The notes under the pieces: generated by a model
The model's database searches: none
The model's input: the letters and a program-made list of their open reading frames with translations, nothing else
What the model was told of the DNA's origin: nothing
Source of the DNA: Setaria digitata
Lineage: Eukaryota; Nematoda; Chromadorea; Rhabditida; Setariidae
DNA: 64,000 nt
NCBI GenBank assembly: GCA_003640385.1
Contig: RCAB01000132.1
Span: forward strand, 62,001 to 126,000
Reading direction: 5' to 3'
Position numbers and translations under genes: made by a program
Shown here: in pieces, positions 13,029 through 24,336 of the stretch
Layout of the letters: every line of letters begins with the position of its first letter
Position numbering within the stretch: position 1 is the stretch's first letter

Positions 13029-14667
13029 TTACATTGCGGCACTTTCCGGACCGCCATATGTACCATTGATTTCCTGTAAACATAAAATGAAAACCGGAAA
13101 TTTTAATAACAGTAATTTAATTTTCAACTATGGGTACTAATTTTTTAAAAAACTTAGGCTGAAAAATGTTTGATATAATTTAAATTATAGTTTAATTCGT
13201 AAGCTTAGTATTCAATTTTAACCCAGTTCAAAAATTTAAGTCTCGAAGTGACAATAAAGTTAAATTTGAATTATTGTATACGTTCCCGCTTCGAAAATTC
13301 CAAAAAAGAGAATCGTCTACAACTTTTTTTGTCAATTTTTGATCCCATCTTTCTTTTTCTCTTGTAAATTATGAATTCGCCAAATTAATTGAAGCAAGCC
13401 AATCCAACGGCAAATAAGGTATTAACAGAAAATAATGTGACAAATAAAATTTTGAGGTCTTTAAGTTTATTTCGATTCCTTTTGAATTAAATTTGTAGCT
13501 TCTCACTTATCCACTCATTTACTATGCCACTAAAACTTTATTCTAAGTATAATGATGAAAAATGACAAGCAATTTCGGTAGCTATGACAACTGCCATGCC
13601 ATAATTAATACCTTTTTTTAAAGTATTGTAATTAAACCATCGTACACATTCATGGACTGAATTTGGAATTTTCGAAATGACCGAATCACGATCTGCACCT
13701 GCGCATCGTATGTCACAAACAGTTCTGACACGCCTTGGAAAGGTTTTATTCTCTAAAATGGTACTTTTTCCTTTAATGGATTAAAATCAGAAAAGTTGCA
13801 TAGTCACTCAAGGAAATCAGATCACAAAATTTCGAACAAAAAAAGTTATTTCTGGAAATAACAACAAATAAAGATAAGAAAACAATAAACTTGGTAATTT
13901 CTTAGATTTCATTTCATTTAAAAATTTATATTTAATAATAAGTCAGGGAAAGTTCTTGTTATTTAATATAATGCATCATCCGTTACTATATACAATAAGC
14001 CATATATTCACATTCCTGATGAAACTGATTTAGTATTCATGCGGATTACCTTGATTTTCAGATGGTTCAGTTTGTAAAACTCTTTTTTCAAACGGAAATA
14101 AGAAGCTTCAAATTCAAAAACTTCAGACATTTATATTCTATTCATTCTATCTATTCATATTCATATTCATATATTCTATTCATTGCATAGTATGGCTTCT
14201 GAACTAAAAATTATCTTTCTATAATTTACAATAATGCAAAATTTCCAAGTTGTTTCCTTTCTCATCTATTAAATGAAATATCAAAATTACTTTTCGCTTC
14301 ACCAAATGATTCTTCGGTGTATTTTTCATCATAGCATTCTGTTTCAAGAAGTTTCGGATTATCAACAATGGTTAGCAGACAGATTCTTCGATAATGAGCT
14401 GTTTTTTGAATATCGCTACCGAAACAAGTTAATGTTCGCTTTTCTAAAATACATTCATTGTTATTACAAGGCTCATTGATGTTTTAAAATAAAAAAAAAG
14501 GAGAAAATTTTGTTGCAGAAACACAAATTCAGAAAGACGAAAAATATTTATGGGAATTAATTACCCCAATTAACAAGTTTTGAAAAGTCTACGGGAGAGA
14601 CAACATTGACAAATGCGACTATGCAAACGACAGGAATGATTGCTTGATGAGATGCTGTTAGTAACAT
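13029..14667 (-). CDS. Uncharacterised small membrane-anchored or secreted protein (5 exons)
   Basis: Exons in coding order: 14667-14565, 14443-14291, 14105-14050 (or from 14120), 13752-13699, 13073-13029; all phases fit, giving 136 (or 141) residues. The N-terminus is a signal peptide or signal anchor (MLLTASHQAIIPVVCIVAFV). The next exon is polar with three Cys (TCFGSD, RICLL, TECYDE); then comes a basic stretch SYFRLKKEFYKLNHLKIK and the end INGTYGGPESAAM. Splice sites are good (GGG|GTAATT, ATTTTAG, AAG|GTAATC, TTTACAG). AATAAA occurs on this strand at 12907-12902, about 120 bases after the stop. A second frame upstream (MAYVPRKAVSSGKFAARLQE, ATG at 14740 behind the acceptor CTGTTTAG) is also coding-like and runs into the signal region out of frame, so the 5' end may be wrong. 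No family is recognised. Confidence 0.45.
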
Positions 14668-14740
14668 TCTGCTGCACAAATTCCTGCAACCGTGCTGCAA
14701 ATTTACCGGATGAGACAGCTTTCCGTGGAACGTACGCCAT

Positions 14741-16163
14741 TTACAAAGTTCTAAACAGTAATGCAACAACTGCAAAGAAGAGATCAAATTTGAGCTCATA
14801 CTTCATTCAATCAATTTATTTTCAATTTAAATTGAACAGAAATGATATAAGTTATTATCAAATGTGATTTGTGGACGACGCTATTTGTCACAGAAACTAG
14901 TTCCAGAATTGTTCAGTCGATACAATGGATGATTTCAATCACATTATATGTCCTGCCTATAAGTATATTAATATTAACTCGATCGTCATAAGCAGTAGTT
15001 TTTTAAGGTATCAATTAAATCATCGAAGAGATATAGCATAATCTCAGCAGGCAGCAAAGAGATAAACGACTTTGCAATATAGGAAGACAAACTAGCACAG
15101 GATAAATAGCCAGAAATTCTTAAGATTTTCTGTTTCTCGCTTTCCTAGTGAAAATTACTTATACAAGGGAAAAAAACTTATTTTCGAAAGTGTAACTAAG
15201 ACTTTTTTGTCTGCCATATTATCCCGTTAATTTTTCCTAGATAGAAAATTTTCATTAATCAAAATTACAATTAAATGTCAATTCAAGTGCTAATGGGTAA
15301 ATGGAATTTGCAGTAATGGTGAATATCTTTTTATATACAATGAAAAATTATAATGCGATTGATTCTCATATTTTAATTTCATTAGCTGATATAAGCTTTA
15401 AAACGGGTCGATGCAAGCAATATATTTTGGAGAATCAAAACAAATGCAGTAAAAGAATGAATTCTTGTTGGATTTTCAAAAAAAAAAATCCTGTTTAAAG
15501 AAAATTTTAAGGAATTTATAAATACATTTCTTATCATGTAGCTTTTAAACAATACAATTTATTATTTTATCACCATTAAAATTAAAATGGGATATTAAGC
15601 AATTGTGGCAGTAGGAAATTAATTAAGATATGATTAAATTTCGATCGCATTATATCAATTCAAATCAAAACATTAGACAAATTAGTTTAGTTCACCAATT
15701 AAAAGTGATACAGATTCTTAATTTCACTTTAACAATGAGCGAAATGATGATGACCCCATCTGAACGATTATGTTACACATAATTTCCATCATGGTTATTT
15801 TCTATTAGATCAATTAATTGGGTTAATTCTATAAATTTAAGTACTGTTTACAACCGTTAACATTCATTCGTATTTTAAAAATGAGAACGGATGAGAAACT
15901 GATTCTCTCTGCTCTTTTTTCTTTTTTCAGCACTACTTAACAGCACATTTTCTATTTCTTATTTCAAAATTAAAAGAGAATATCACTATGTGCACTTCTA
16001 TTTTTTATCAAGAAAAGATTTTCTACTAGTTTTTCTTTTTACTACAAAATTGCATACTGCTGCTGGGGAAAATAACAAAAGCAAAAAGAAGAAAAAATTG
16101 CAAAAAGAAAAGAAATTGAAAATTTTAAAGAAAAAAAGAGGAGATGTATGACATAAAATATCG
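14741..16163. other. No supported gene
   Basis: AT-rich sequence with short open stretches on both strands, such as KLVPELFSRYNG and a stop behind TTGTCACAG near 14890, without partners. Confidence 0.45.
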
Positions 16164-17335
16164 TTAATTAACTGGCTTTATAAGAAACTTCTCTATTCGT
16201 AATCTACATTGTCCAAATTCTTCTCCAAATTCTTCCCTTCGAGGGTGTCTGTTAGAATGAAATTGCTGCAGAAAAATGGTTACAGTGGTCAATGCAGTGA
16301 ATTTTGACATTTTTTCCCACAATCCTTCTCAGTGTCGTAAAATTTGAAGAAAAATTAATTCCAAATAAATGAAGAAAGAAAAATTTCCATAAATCATATT
16401 CGTTTAAAATTGGTTTCTAGCAACGCAATTAAAAATTAGTCGAAGATTTAGCTAATTGATAAATTTGTTATAAAATTGATAAATTTGTTATGTTTTACAA
16501 TCTGTTCAACTTTTTTTCGATATATCATTTCTTTTAAATAAAACTTCAAATGCATTGCTATTAACATATTGCATTTCATCAAACAAAGAAGCATTTGCGG
16601 TAAGTCAGTTCTTAGTTTAAAATGCAAATATTTTTTAAGGATGTTTGTTAAAACAATACTGATTATGATAACATTTGTTGTCTTTTTATATTTAAACTTC
16701 CATCATTGTTCTTACCAAAGAGTGTTGTTATGATTGCCTTACTGATTACTGATAACAAATACCCATACAATCCGCATAATTGTATCTGTGGAGATAATGC
16801 ATTTCACGTAAGTGATGTGTAGGAGCAAGATCCAACGTTAAAATTTTGCGGAAATTGTAACGATCTTATACAGATTTCAACGAACGGACCATAATTAGTT
16901 ATTTTTAGTGAGGAATACAGAATGAAACAGAGAGATCACGTGAAATAGAAAGAGAGAAATATAACAAATTTAGCGATAGTAACGTGTAGGAAGCATACAC
17001 GTTTAAAGATAGCAGCGTACGGAATGTGCAGCTACTAAGTGAAATGAACAATCTAATCGTTCAAGACGTAAAACTCTGCGTGTTTCACCGTTTGTGAACG
17101 TGTTAGATGTGTATCTAAATATTTACCGATGTGTTTTTGTATACTTTAAGCATATCTTGACATTATACGCTAGAATACGTTTGATCCACGTCGAAATACG
17201 TTTAGATGCAACTTAAACGATTTGGATACAGATGATCTAGATGCAGCTTATAAACCTAAGCTTACTTTTAGGTGCTTTCCAAACAAGTAGTAGAAAGGAT
17301 GGATCATTCAGCGACAGTAACGTGTGCTTTTCCAT
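16164..17335 (-). CDS. Candidate spliced gene fragment set, unknown
   Basis: Possible first exon 17335-17266 (MEKHTLLSLNDPSFLLLVWK, donor A|GTAAGC), then 17169-17127 (donor CG|GTAAAT) and an exon near 17022 behind CATTTCACTTAG; phases agree. A possible last exon at 16265-16164 follows the strong acceptor TTTTTCTGCAG and reads QFHSNRHPRREEFGEEFG, ending in TAA. The segment overlaps a patch of degenerate repeats (16950-17350), which lowers trust. Confidence 0.22.
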
Positions 17336-17350
17336 TCATAGGATGCCCAC
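16950..17350. repeat. Cluster of degenerate ACGT-containing repeats
   Basis: Similar units recur, for example AGCGATAGTAACGTGT near 16972 and AGCGACAGTAACGTGT near 17310, with looser copies (AATACGTTTAGATGCA, AATACGTTTGATCCA, GATCTAGATGCAGCTT). They are imperfect and irregularly spaced. Confidence 0.5.
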
Positions 17351-17965
17351 GTATTCAACAATAATAACTTTCATTAAGCTTTTCTACTTTTGGGATTCTT
17401 TCAGTAAGGAAGTTTCCTTTTTTTTAAGAGTGTTTGATTATTCCTTTTCAACACGATTCCAAAGCGTATCACAGGTTATGCAGAAATATACGGAAGCTAG
17501 TCGCATGTATTCAGTGCATTTTAAGTTTCTTTTCCTAATTTTCAAAAATTATTGAAATTTGAACATTTATGTTGAACCATTCTGTCCACTTGTACGCAAG
17601 CTAATTATTTCTTCAAACATATTTTGAACTTATCAATTAACGCTCATATTAACGCTGAATTTCCACAAGCATTTATGCAAATATGAAAAACTTAACAATT
17701 TTGAAAATGTCCCAATTTTTCTAAAAAATTGGTTTTCACATATCGAAAAATCTAGACGGTCTTCTCGGACATTACCTCAACATTATCCGTTGTTTTCAGG
17801 AAGCTATACATGAATGCTTTCTCAGGAGAAGGCAGCTGATAAGAAGAGCTGGTAAAGTATGAGAAGAAGATTAGTACAGACTTCTTGAGGTTGTACTGAT
17901 AACATTTTAAGTTGGAAATGTGACCCGCTGACCAGTCAATCAATCACATGGTGTCCATGACCAGG

Positions 17966-19347
17966 TCAACTCTGCTGCCTGTAGCAATAGATGCTGTTAT
18001 ATTTGAGTGGATCAGAACTTTTTAGTTTCTTCTTGATATGGATTTGAATTTTAAATTTTGACTTCTTGACCAGAGAATATTTCTCCTTTTTGCCTAATTT
18101 TTCCGCACTAAGGAAAAGCTAAAATTGACGTAATGAATTTAATAATAATTTTTCAACTTTTATCGCGAAATTCATTAGTCAATTTTAATTCAAAGAATAA
18201 TTTCTTTTGTTTGCTTTTAAAATTGTTAACATCAAAATTTAAACTACACAAATTAAATTAAAATACTATGCAAATGATATACAACTGCAAGCTTTTCATT
18301 TATTTAAATTACGTAAATTTCGAGAAAAGGCATTTTTCATTTATTTTAATTAAAAAGTTTATAAATTTCCATTTTCCAGTTGAAAAAGCGACTGCGCTTC
18401 AGTGGCAGCAATTTAAGTTGCAAATTTAAAATTTGTCTTTAACACAAAAAATATTTCTGATCCTGAAAACTCGCTAATTTTCTTTAAATTCAAAATCAAA
18501 AATAAAATTTTAGTTTTAATCTTGAAGCAAATAATACAATCACTTTTCTATAAAAATACTTTCAGTTGTTTACAAAATTAATGGAATGATAAAAATGTTC
18601 CATATGTAACAATTATAAATTTCCTGCTCCCCAAAGTGACTGATAAATTTTGGACAATTATTTTCATATAATTCGCTAAAATACGATGCAGTAATTTGCT
18701 TCTAGCAATTTAAACTTGAAATATTTTCCAAATTAATCAATATAACTTGACAGAAAAATTGACGTGTTTGTTCAATTTGTTAATATTTTTGACACAGATG
18801 TCAAAATGAAACAAAAAATAATTTGTGAAATACTGTGGCTTAGATCGTTTTTGCAAATTTGATTTTATTTAAAATTTATTTTTGTCTATTCAGTAGCCTT
18901 CATATACGTTTGCTTTTAGTAATCGCTTCAACGTTTCGAAATCATTTGCCAGATTTTCAAGAGTCAGAAAATGATTCTTAAAATATTTAATTTGTGCGCC
19001 TTTCGATGAAGTTAATAATTTTTTGAGATTTGGTGTCCTCCTCACAATTCCTCCAAAATAAAATAAAAAAAAATGGTGAAAGATACACAACAAAGTTGTG
19101 AAATGAAGTAAGCAGAAAAAAGCAGCGAAGTTAAAGTTGCTTCTTATAACTGAAATTAAAATGATCGCTTGATAAAAAAGAACAATGTTGATTTCCAACC
19201 CGCTCACTACTTCCAACAGATATCACCATCACTGATATAAATTTATTTGAAGTGACCTTCCAGCACTTGGCTGGTCCGAATTGCTTACCTCCTGATGAAA
19301 TTGCTATCCTGGTGCGAATCTAGCGCCTTCTTTCTGACGCAGCTCAT
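17966..19347 (-). CDS. Candidate small, very basic protein (3 exons)
   Basis: Exons 19347-19289 (MSCVRKKALDSHQDSNFIR, donor GGAG|GTAAGC), 19040-18908 (LKKLLTSSKGAQIKYFKNHF onward, donor AAC|GTATAT) and 18118-17966 (acceptor AATTTTAG; Lys-rich, SKFKIQIHIKKKLKSSD) join in phase to 114 residues. The acceptor of exon 2 (TTGTGAG) is weak and the 789-base second intron may hide another exon. On the + strand, 19220-19323 is also open behind TTCCAACAG, so strand is not certain. Unknown family. Confidence 0.28.
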
Positions 19348-20683
19348 GGAGAGAAAAAAAAAAGAAAAAAAAGAAAAGTAAAAAAAATAAGGAAAAATAA
19401 TAGAAGAGAAGAAAAAATAGTAAAAAAAAAAAGAAAAAAGAAATAGAAAATGCAATCTCCAAAAAAAAGTGAAGAGACTAGGTAAGTCGGTTAGCTCCCA
19501 GGTAGCAATGTGTAGGTTGCTTCTACTACTGACCGCCGTCTTTTTTTTCCATTCACTTGAATTTTACTCGTCAATTTTATCAAGTGATATTGCTAGTATT
19601 GCTTTATTCACTTGGATCATACATAAGAATAATTCTGACTATCTTTACAAAGTCATGCGCAATCACTACATTATCAAGCTTAACACGATTGCATACGAGT
19701 ATAAGCCTAATTAGTTTATTTCGTCCTTTTTATAGTGACGAAGTTATATTGAACGTTAAATTTGAAGCATTTATGCGTTGATTGAAATTTTGAAGAACAT
19801 ATTAGTGGTAAAGTTAAATTAGAAGGAGTGGCAATTTTAACCCATCTCTCTTCATGAGATAGAAAGGCGATCGGAATTTGAAAAAATTTTTTTATTTCTT
19901 GACTCTTTCAACTGAGAAAATCCTTGAAATAATGTTGTGTGTGTGATTTTTATTATTCAAACATAAGCTGAAAATTTTCTTGAACGATCTATTGATTCCC
20001 TTAGTTTTAACAGGAATATATTTTGATTTTAAACTAACTGAAATACATAAATTTGTATTAATAATCATGAGAAATTAAATTGCATAATACCACAATTTAA
20101 TTTGCCACTTGTCGTATCGCGTAAATTTCTTGCACAATTTTTTTGATAATCGAATGTGCCTGATTACCACAAATGAGCAAATGGTAATTTATGAAGCCAT
20201 CGATTTGGAAATGATGGTATTATTCTTTATCAGCTGACCAAAAAAAGAACTGAAACTCCTTCTGGTTGTTCCAGTCGATGCTTGTTCACTTTGAATTCCG
20301 AAGCCCACGGAATTCAATCGACCGCTCAAATCATCATTCAGCAAGATTCCTTTAATTTTTCTATTCAAATTTATTCCTTCCCGATTTCACTTTTATTCAT
20401 GTCATTTTACACTTCGTCTCATTGCATCCATTATTCCTATCCTTTCAACATCGTTTTACTTTTAACGTCACCTTACTGTTTTAATTCCTACATACCTTCA
20501 TTCCTTTTGTCCAAAGTGACTTCACGTAGTCCGACGAGTTTGTTTTTCGCTTTGTTCAAAAGGTAATTGTCACCTCAATTTCAATAACGCCGGGACTTTT
20601 TTCAGAATCCTTTACTATTAATTAATTTTAACCTCACCTGCTATTCTACGTGAGAACATTAACTTCATCCAAATACATCTTAC

Positions 20684-21361
20684 CTATCTCTTTCAACGTC
20701 CATCACTTCACTGTGAATTTCACGTGCACGATGCCTGGAAGTAGTCGTTTCTTCTACTTCAGCCAGAGGTGTATACCACGAACTCTAGAACTGTGTAGAA
20801 GACCTCTCAATCCGCTCCCGCTAATTCTGTTCGCACAATTTCAGAGCCTTATCGTCCATTCTTCTACGCAGTTTACAGTTTCCCTTCCAAGATCACAATT
20901 CCTCAACACTAAACTTGTCATCTTTCCCTTTTGCACTTGCGAAAGTTTGAAACTGATATTAATCAATGAGTTTCAGTGAAAAAGGTAGGACTGTTGCTTA
21001 CTAACTGTTCATACCGATCGTCAGATCCAGAGACCTGCTTGCACACTCACGTCCGATACAGTGGAAAGCTGGAAAGATGACGGAACACTGATGAAGTGCA
21101 AAGAAGCAATCAATAGTGAGGAGGGAATCAGTTTGTTGCGTGGAATGCCATGAGGAATCGCTGTGCCTCCTCACTGCTTCGGATCACAGCAGCGAACTGT
21201 CATCGGTGCACAGCTGTTCTCTTTTTCCTTCTGCAATATTTAGCAAGTGTGCTACCCCGAACATCACTAGAGCAGTCCTCTGACGCGTTCCTCCCGCTCT
21301 CCACTGCAAAGTTCTCCTTTGGCACTGTTTGCTCCTGGAGAAGGAATGTGCTGCTGATATC
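20684..21361 (-). pseudogene. Coding-like relic interrupted by stops
   Basis: Behind the strong acceptor TCTCATTTCTCAG, the frame from 21361 reads DISSTFLLQEQTVPKENFAV and onward for over 50 codons before a TGA; coding-like sequence then continues in the same frame (FAAVIRSSEEAQRFLMAF). Further on, another frame carries FQTFASAKGKDDKFSVEEL, MDDKALKLCEQN and SSWYTPLAEVEETTTSRHR separated by TGA and TAG codons, ending at a good donor (GATAG|GTAAGA at 20684). Continuous polar composition across in-frame stops suits a decaying gene, poor sequence, or several unmodelled small introns. No parent gene is recognised. Confidence 0.3.
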
Positions 21362-21477
21362 CTGAGAAATGAGAAATCCGGAACTTCTCCTTTCCTTTTC
21401 CTGATTATCTACGATAACAAAAACCCTCCTTATTCTGAACAGCTGCTTGCTTGTTGTTTGCAGTACTTTCGTCGGAA

Positions 21478-21712
21478 ATGGAGATTGGCGATTGGTGTGA
21501 ATTAAAGAATTACATATGCATAAGGCCCTCCAATACTAATGATTCGTAGGAACTTGAACTCAGTTTATCGCATGAAATACTGTTGTGCTGACGAAGTAAT
21601 AGATCAACAATTAGAAGCAACGAGTAAACTCATTAAAACAATTGGATTATCGAATTTATTGCCAAAAAATGCCTGCAAAATCAGACCAACTATGCTGTTC
21701 CGGAAAATATGA
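21478..21712 (+). CDS. Candidate 59-residue protein, one intron
   Basis: The strong acceptor TTGTTGTTTGCAG ends at 21463, 14 bases before the ATG, as for a trans-spliced message. Exon 21478-21494 joins across a 55-base intron (GTGTGA to ATTCGTAG, with TACTAAT near its 3' end) to 21550-21712. The product starts MEIGDWNLNSVYRMKYCC and ends KIRPTMLFRKI. A different frame from about 21690 to 22002 is also long and coding-like (MIGHFQPFAVLEDNAIPKYT, then a Lys/Arg-rich tail), so the true gene may continue there through a frame change or an extra intron. Unknown family. Confidence 0.32.
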
Positions 21713-22094
21713 TCGGACATTTCCAGCCATTTGCCGTTCTGGAAGATAATGCCATTCCTAAATACACTATTATTGCTATTATCGTTAAGAAAATTTTGGT
21801 CCGGTTTTTCAAAAGCATTCCAGAGCCAGCCGTTCTGAGATATTATTTATCTTGTCTTCAGAAAGCTTCATTTAAAAAAAGAGAAAGAGACAGATGGTGT
21901 CGTTTAAACTGTCTCGTAGTAAATTTAATTCTCAAAAAATTACCGTGCCGAGAAAGTTTTACTGAATCAAAGAAAAAACGGAGAGAAAGCCGAACGAAAT
22001 AATATAGAACGTACCAACCAATCATCTTTTTTCCTTTTGTTATTATTAATCACTTCAAAATTAATTAATAAGCAACTACAGTGTGGTTTTTCAG

Positions 22095-22411
22095 TCCTGC
22101 CTCTTCATATACTTTGTTGATTATTGCAACAATCATATTAATTACAGTCATATTAATTGCCATAGAAGTATTGATATTTGAACCGTATGACAGTTCCTTT
22201 TTCCTTCACTTTGGTAATAATAAAAGTGAAGTGATAGGCCAAACTCAGAGGGTTACTTTCAACTTATTTCTACTCAATCTATTAATAAGTATGCCATTTG
22301 CGCCAGAGAATAAGTACTTCCTTCCTTGATTTGTTCTTTCCTTTCAAAAACTGCCTCGTCTCTCTTTTTCCTTCAGTTCTCCGATCATACCTCCTCGTCA
22401 GTTTTTTATAG
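22095..22411 (+). CDS. Possible C-terminal exons with a transmembrane helix
   Basis: Exon 22095-22213, behind GTGGTTTTTCAG and ending at TTTG|GTAATA, encodes a clear membrane helix (SYTLLIIATIILITVILIAI) followed by an acidic-aromatic turn. It joins in phase to 22377-22411 behind TTTTTCCTTCAG, ending in TAG. The upstream part of the gene was not found. Any T-rich stretch tends to give hydrophobic frames, so confidence is low. Confidence 0.22.
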
Positions 22412-22741
22412 AAAGCTCTTCGGGAGATGTTTTCCGTAAAGTGAACGGATGTCTTTAACTGAAGTGAGTCTTACAACAGATACAGATGTTACGCACGAAA
22501 AAAGCTTCGGTCTAATTTTTTTCCAGTTGAAATTAATCATTTAATTGTCGATGGCATATTATGTCACGCTATCTTTCCTATGATTGATTCCATATCACTT
22601 TTCATAAAAAAAAAAATTATCATTTTCATATTAAAAAAGTAAAAATACAAAGCTTTCTCGCAAAAATGACTTCGTTACCACTCAGGTATTTTCTTCTTTT
22701 CTCGATGTTTATCATCTCCCGTTACGTTCGCTTTTACCGCG

Positions 22742-23055
22742 GTGCTGCCACTTCCATCATGATTCGTTGTGTAGCCCTTGGAAGTATATCTTCCCAGTGC
22801 CTTTCTTTCGTAACGTCACTTCCGAGAGTGTCGTCGAATTATTTTCCTCACTTCCTCGTTTGTTCCATCAATTAAGGTGGATTTTCAGGCCATTCTTNTG
22901 TGCTGCCACTTCCATCATGATTCGTTGTGTAGCCCTTGGAAGTATATCTTTCCAGTGCCTTTCTTTCGTAACGTCACTTCCGAGAGTGTCGTCGAATTAT
23001 TTTCCTCACTTCCTCGTTTGTTCCATCAATTAAGGTGGATTTTCAGGCCATTCTT
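22742..23055 (+). repeat. 156-bp direct duplication around an N
   Basis: Positions 22742-22897 recur at 22900-23055 with one visible mismatch (TTCCCAG against TTTCCAG), separated by a single N at 22898. This pattern suits two contig ends that overlap but were not merged, rather than a biological tandem copy. Confidence 0.9.
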
Positions 23056-24336
23056 CTAGAGAATTCAAATTCTGCACTACCGACAGATTCAAAGTGACTC
23101 CTTTCACTTTCATTCGAATTCAGATGCCTTCGTTGCTTCCTACTAAGCGCATCTGTCCAACTTCAGCAGCATTTGGTGGAGCGTAAAGAGTAGCTTTACC
23201 TAGTGCCCCACTACTTGGATGGTGGAGATAGCAGATATGACGTCTGACAAACACTTCCACAAGTGTCAGCGGAACTCTTGACAAAGAGTTGTCAAGAGTT
23301 CCGCTGAACACGTACGCGTAACCTAGACCAAGTGAGAAAAGCCCAGTCTGGTACGACTTGTAGTGAGCATCGTCTGTTATCTTTCACGTTGTAAACATGA
23401 CGAAACGTGAGGTAGACAGTGAGAGTAAGAAAGGACTGGGGAGAAAAGGGAGGATTGAAAAGCAGAGGACGAGTGGCATGAAGGGAAGAAAGAGAGAAAA
23501 AATTGTACGCCATCCAGAGACAAGCGAAAAAGATAGAGTGAGAGAAAGAGAAGGCGGGAAGAGAAAGGGCCATCGTCAATTGTCTCAATATATTGACCTA
23601 AGCAGTAGTGCAATGCGTGGTGGATGTGGTTGCGTGTGGTCGTGATGGACGTGAGTAGACGTGTGGATACGAAGTTTTATGCGTGCTTGTGTTCATGGAA
23701 AAGTTTGTGGGTTCTGTTGGATGGGGCGCCTCAGATTCCAGTAACAGTTGAAGATCGGAAGCAGGCCTGTGTTCGTTTTGCAAGTTATCTGTGAAATGGA
23801 TTTCGATGGTAGCGTTGGGTTTTTCACTTTGGTTACGTAGGATTAGTCGGATGTGCGGGAATTTCTGACCTGATTTATGCATGTTTGGATCGATACTCTG
23901 TTGATGCATGATCCTTAATAGTTTTTTCTTCCTCTCCTTTATTATCACTCTTATACACTGTATTTTATTAGTTATTCACAAAGCTTTTTTCTCCTGATTC
24001 GGCTTCTTCATTAATTTACTTCGTTTTTCTTGTCCAGTCATTCTTAATTTCCACGTTTCAGCCCCTTGTGCTTCAATTTCTGGAGTCAGGTGTCGTTTTA
24101 ATATTGTTGCTGAAAAAGCATGCAGAATACTTTAATATTTAATATTATATTTAAAGCGAATATTGTTTCCAGAGATTTATATGCAGAGATAAAGAGCTTG
24201 TTCTGCATATGAATTTTGCGGCTTATTTGTTCAAAACTGATAAAACGTAAATAAATGAATTATTCACTGCTGTTCTAGGTAGCGCTTTCATCTGTTGATA
24301 TTTTTTCCTAAAAAGCAAGACCAAAAGCCAGCCTGA
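23056..24336. other. GC-richer stretch with broken coding-like frames, upstream of dlat
   Basis: On the - strand at 23950-23750, coding-like pieces (KSDNKGEEEKTIKDHASTEY, then IRLILRNQSEKPNATIEIHF in another frame) follow an acceptor AAATACAG. They change frame without a convincing intron. This may be a decayed gene or an error-prone contig end. The dlat promoter should lie in the last few hundred bases; no clear element was seen. Confidence 0.35.
23266..23307. repeat. Perfect 19-bp inverted repeat with 4-base loop
   Basis: TCAGCGGAACTCTTGACAA, loop AGAG, then the exact reverse complement. This is a strong hairpin, or a fold-back junction from an inverted chimera; the flanks do not continue the symmetry well. 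Confidence 0.85.

Noticed and set aside
14557..14867. Both-strand 75-80 codon frames (for example LDEMLLVTFCCTNSCNRAAN on +)
   Set aside because: They overlap the better-supported - strand first exon; long frames on several phases come from local base composition.
17241..17555. 104-codon + strand frame starting MQLINLSLLLG
   Set aside because: Opposite the exon-like piece with a strong GTAAGC donor at 17266 and within degenerate repeats; the + strand chain to 17800 and 19220 fitted in phase but relied on weak sites.
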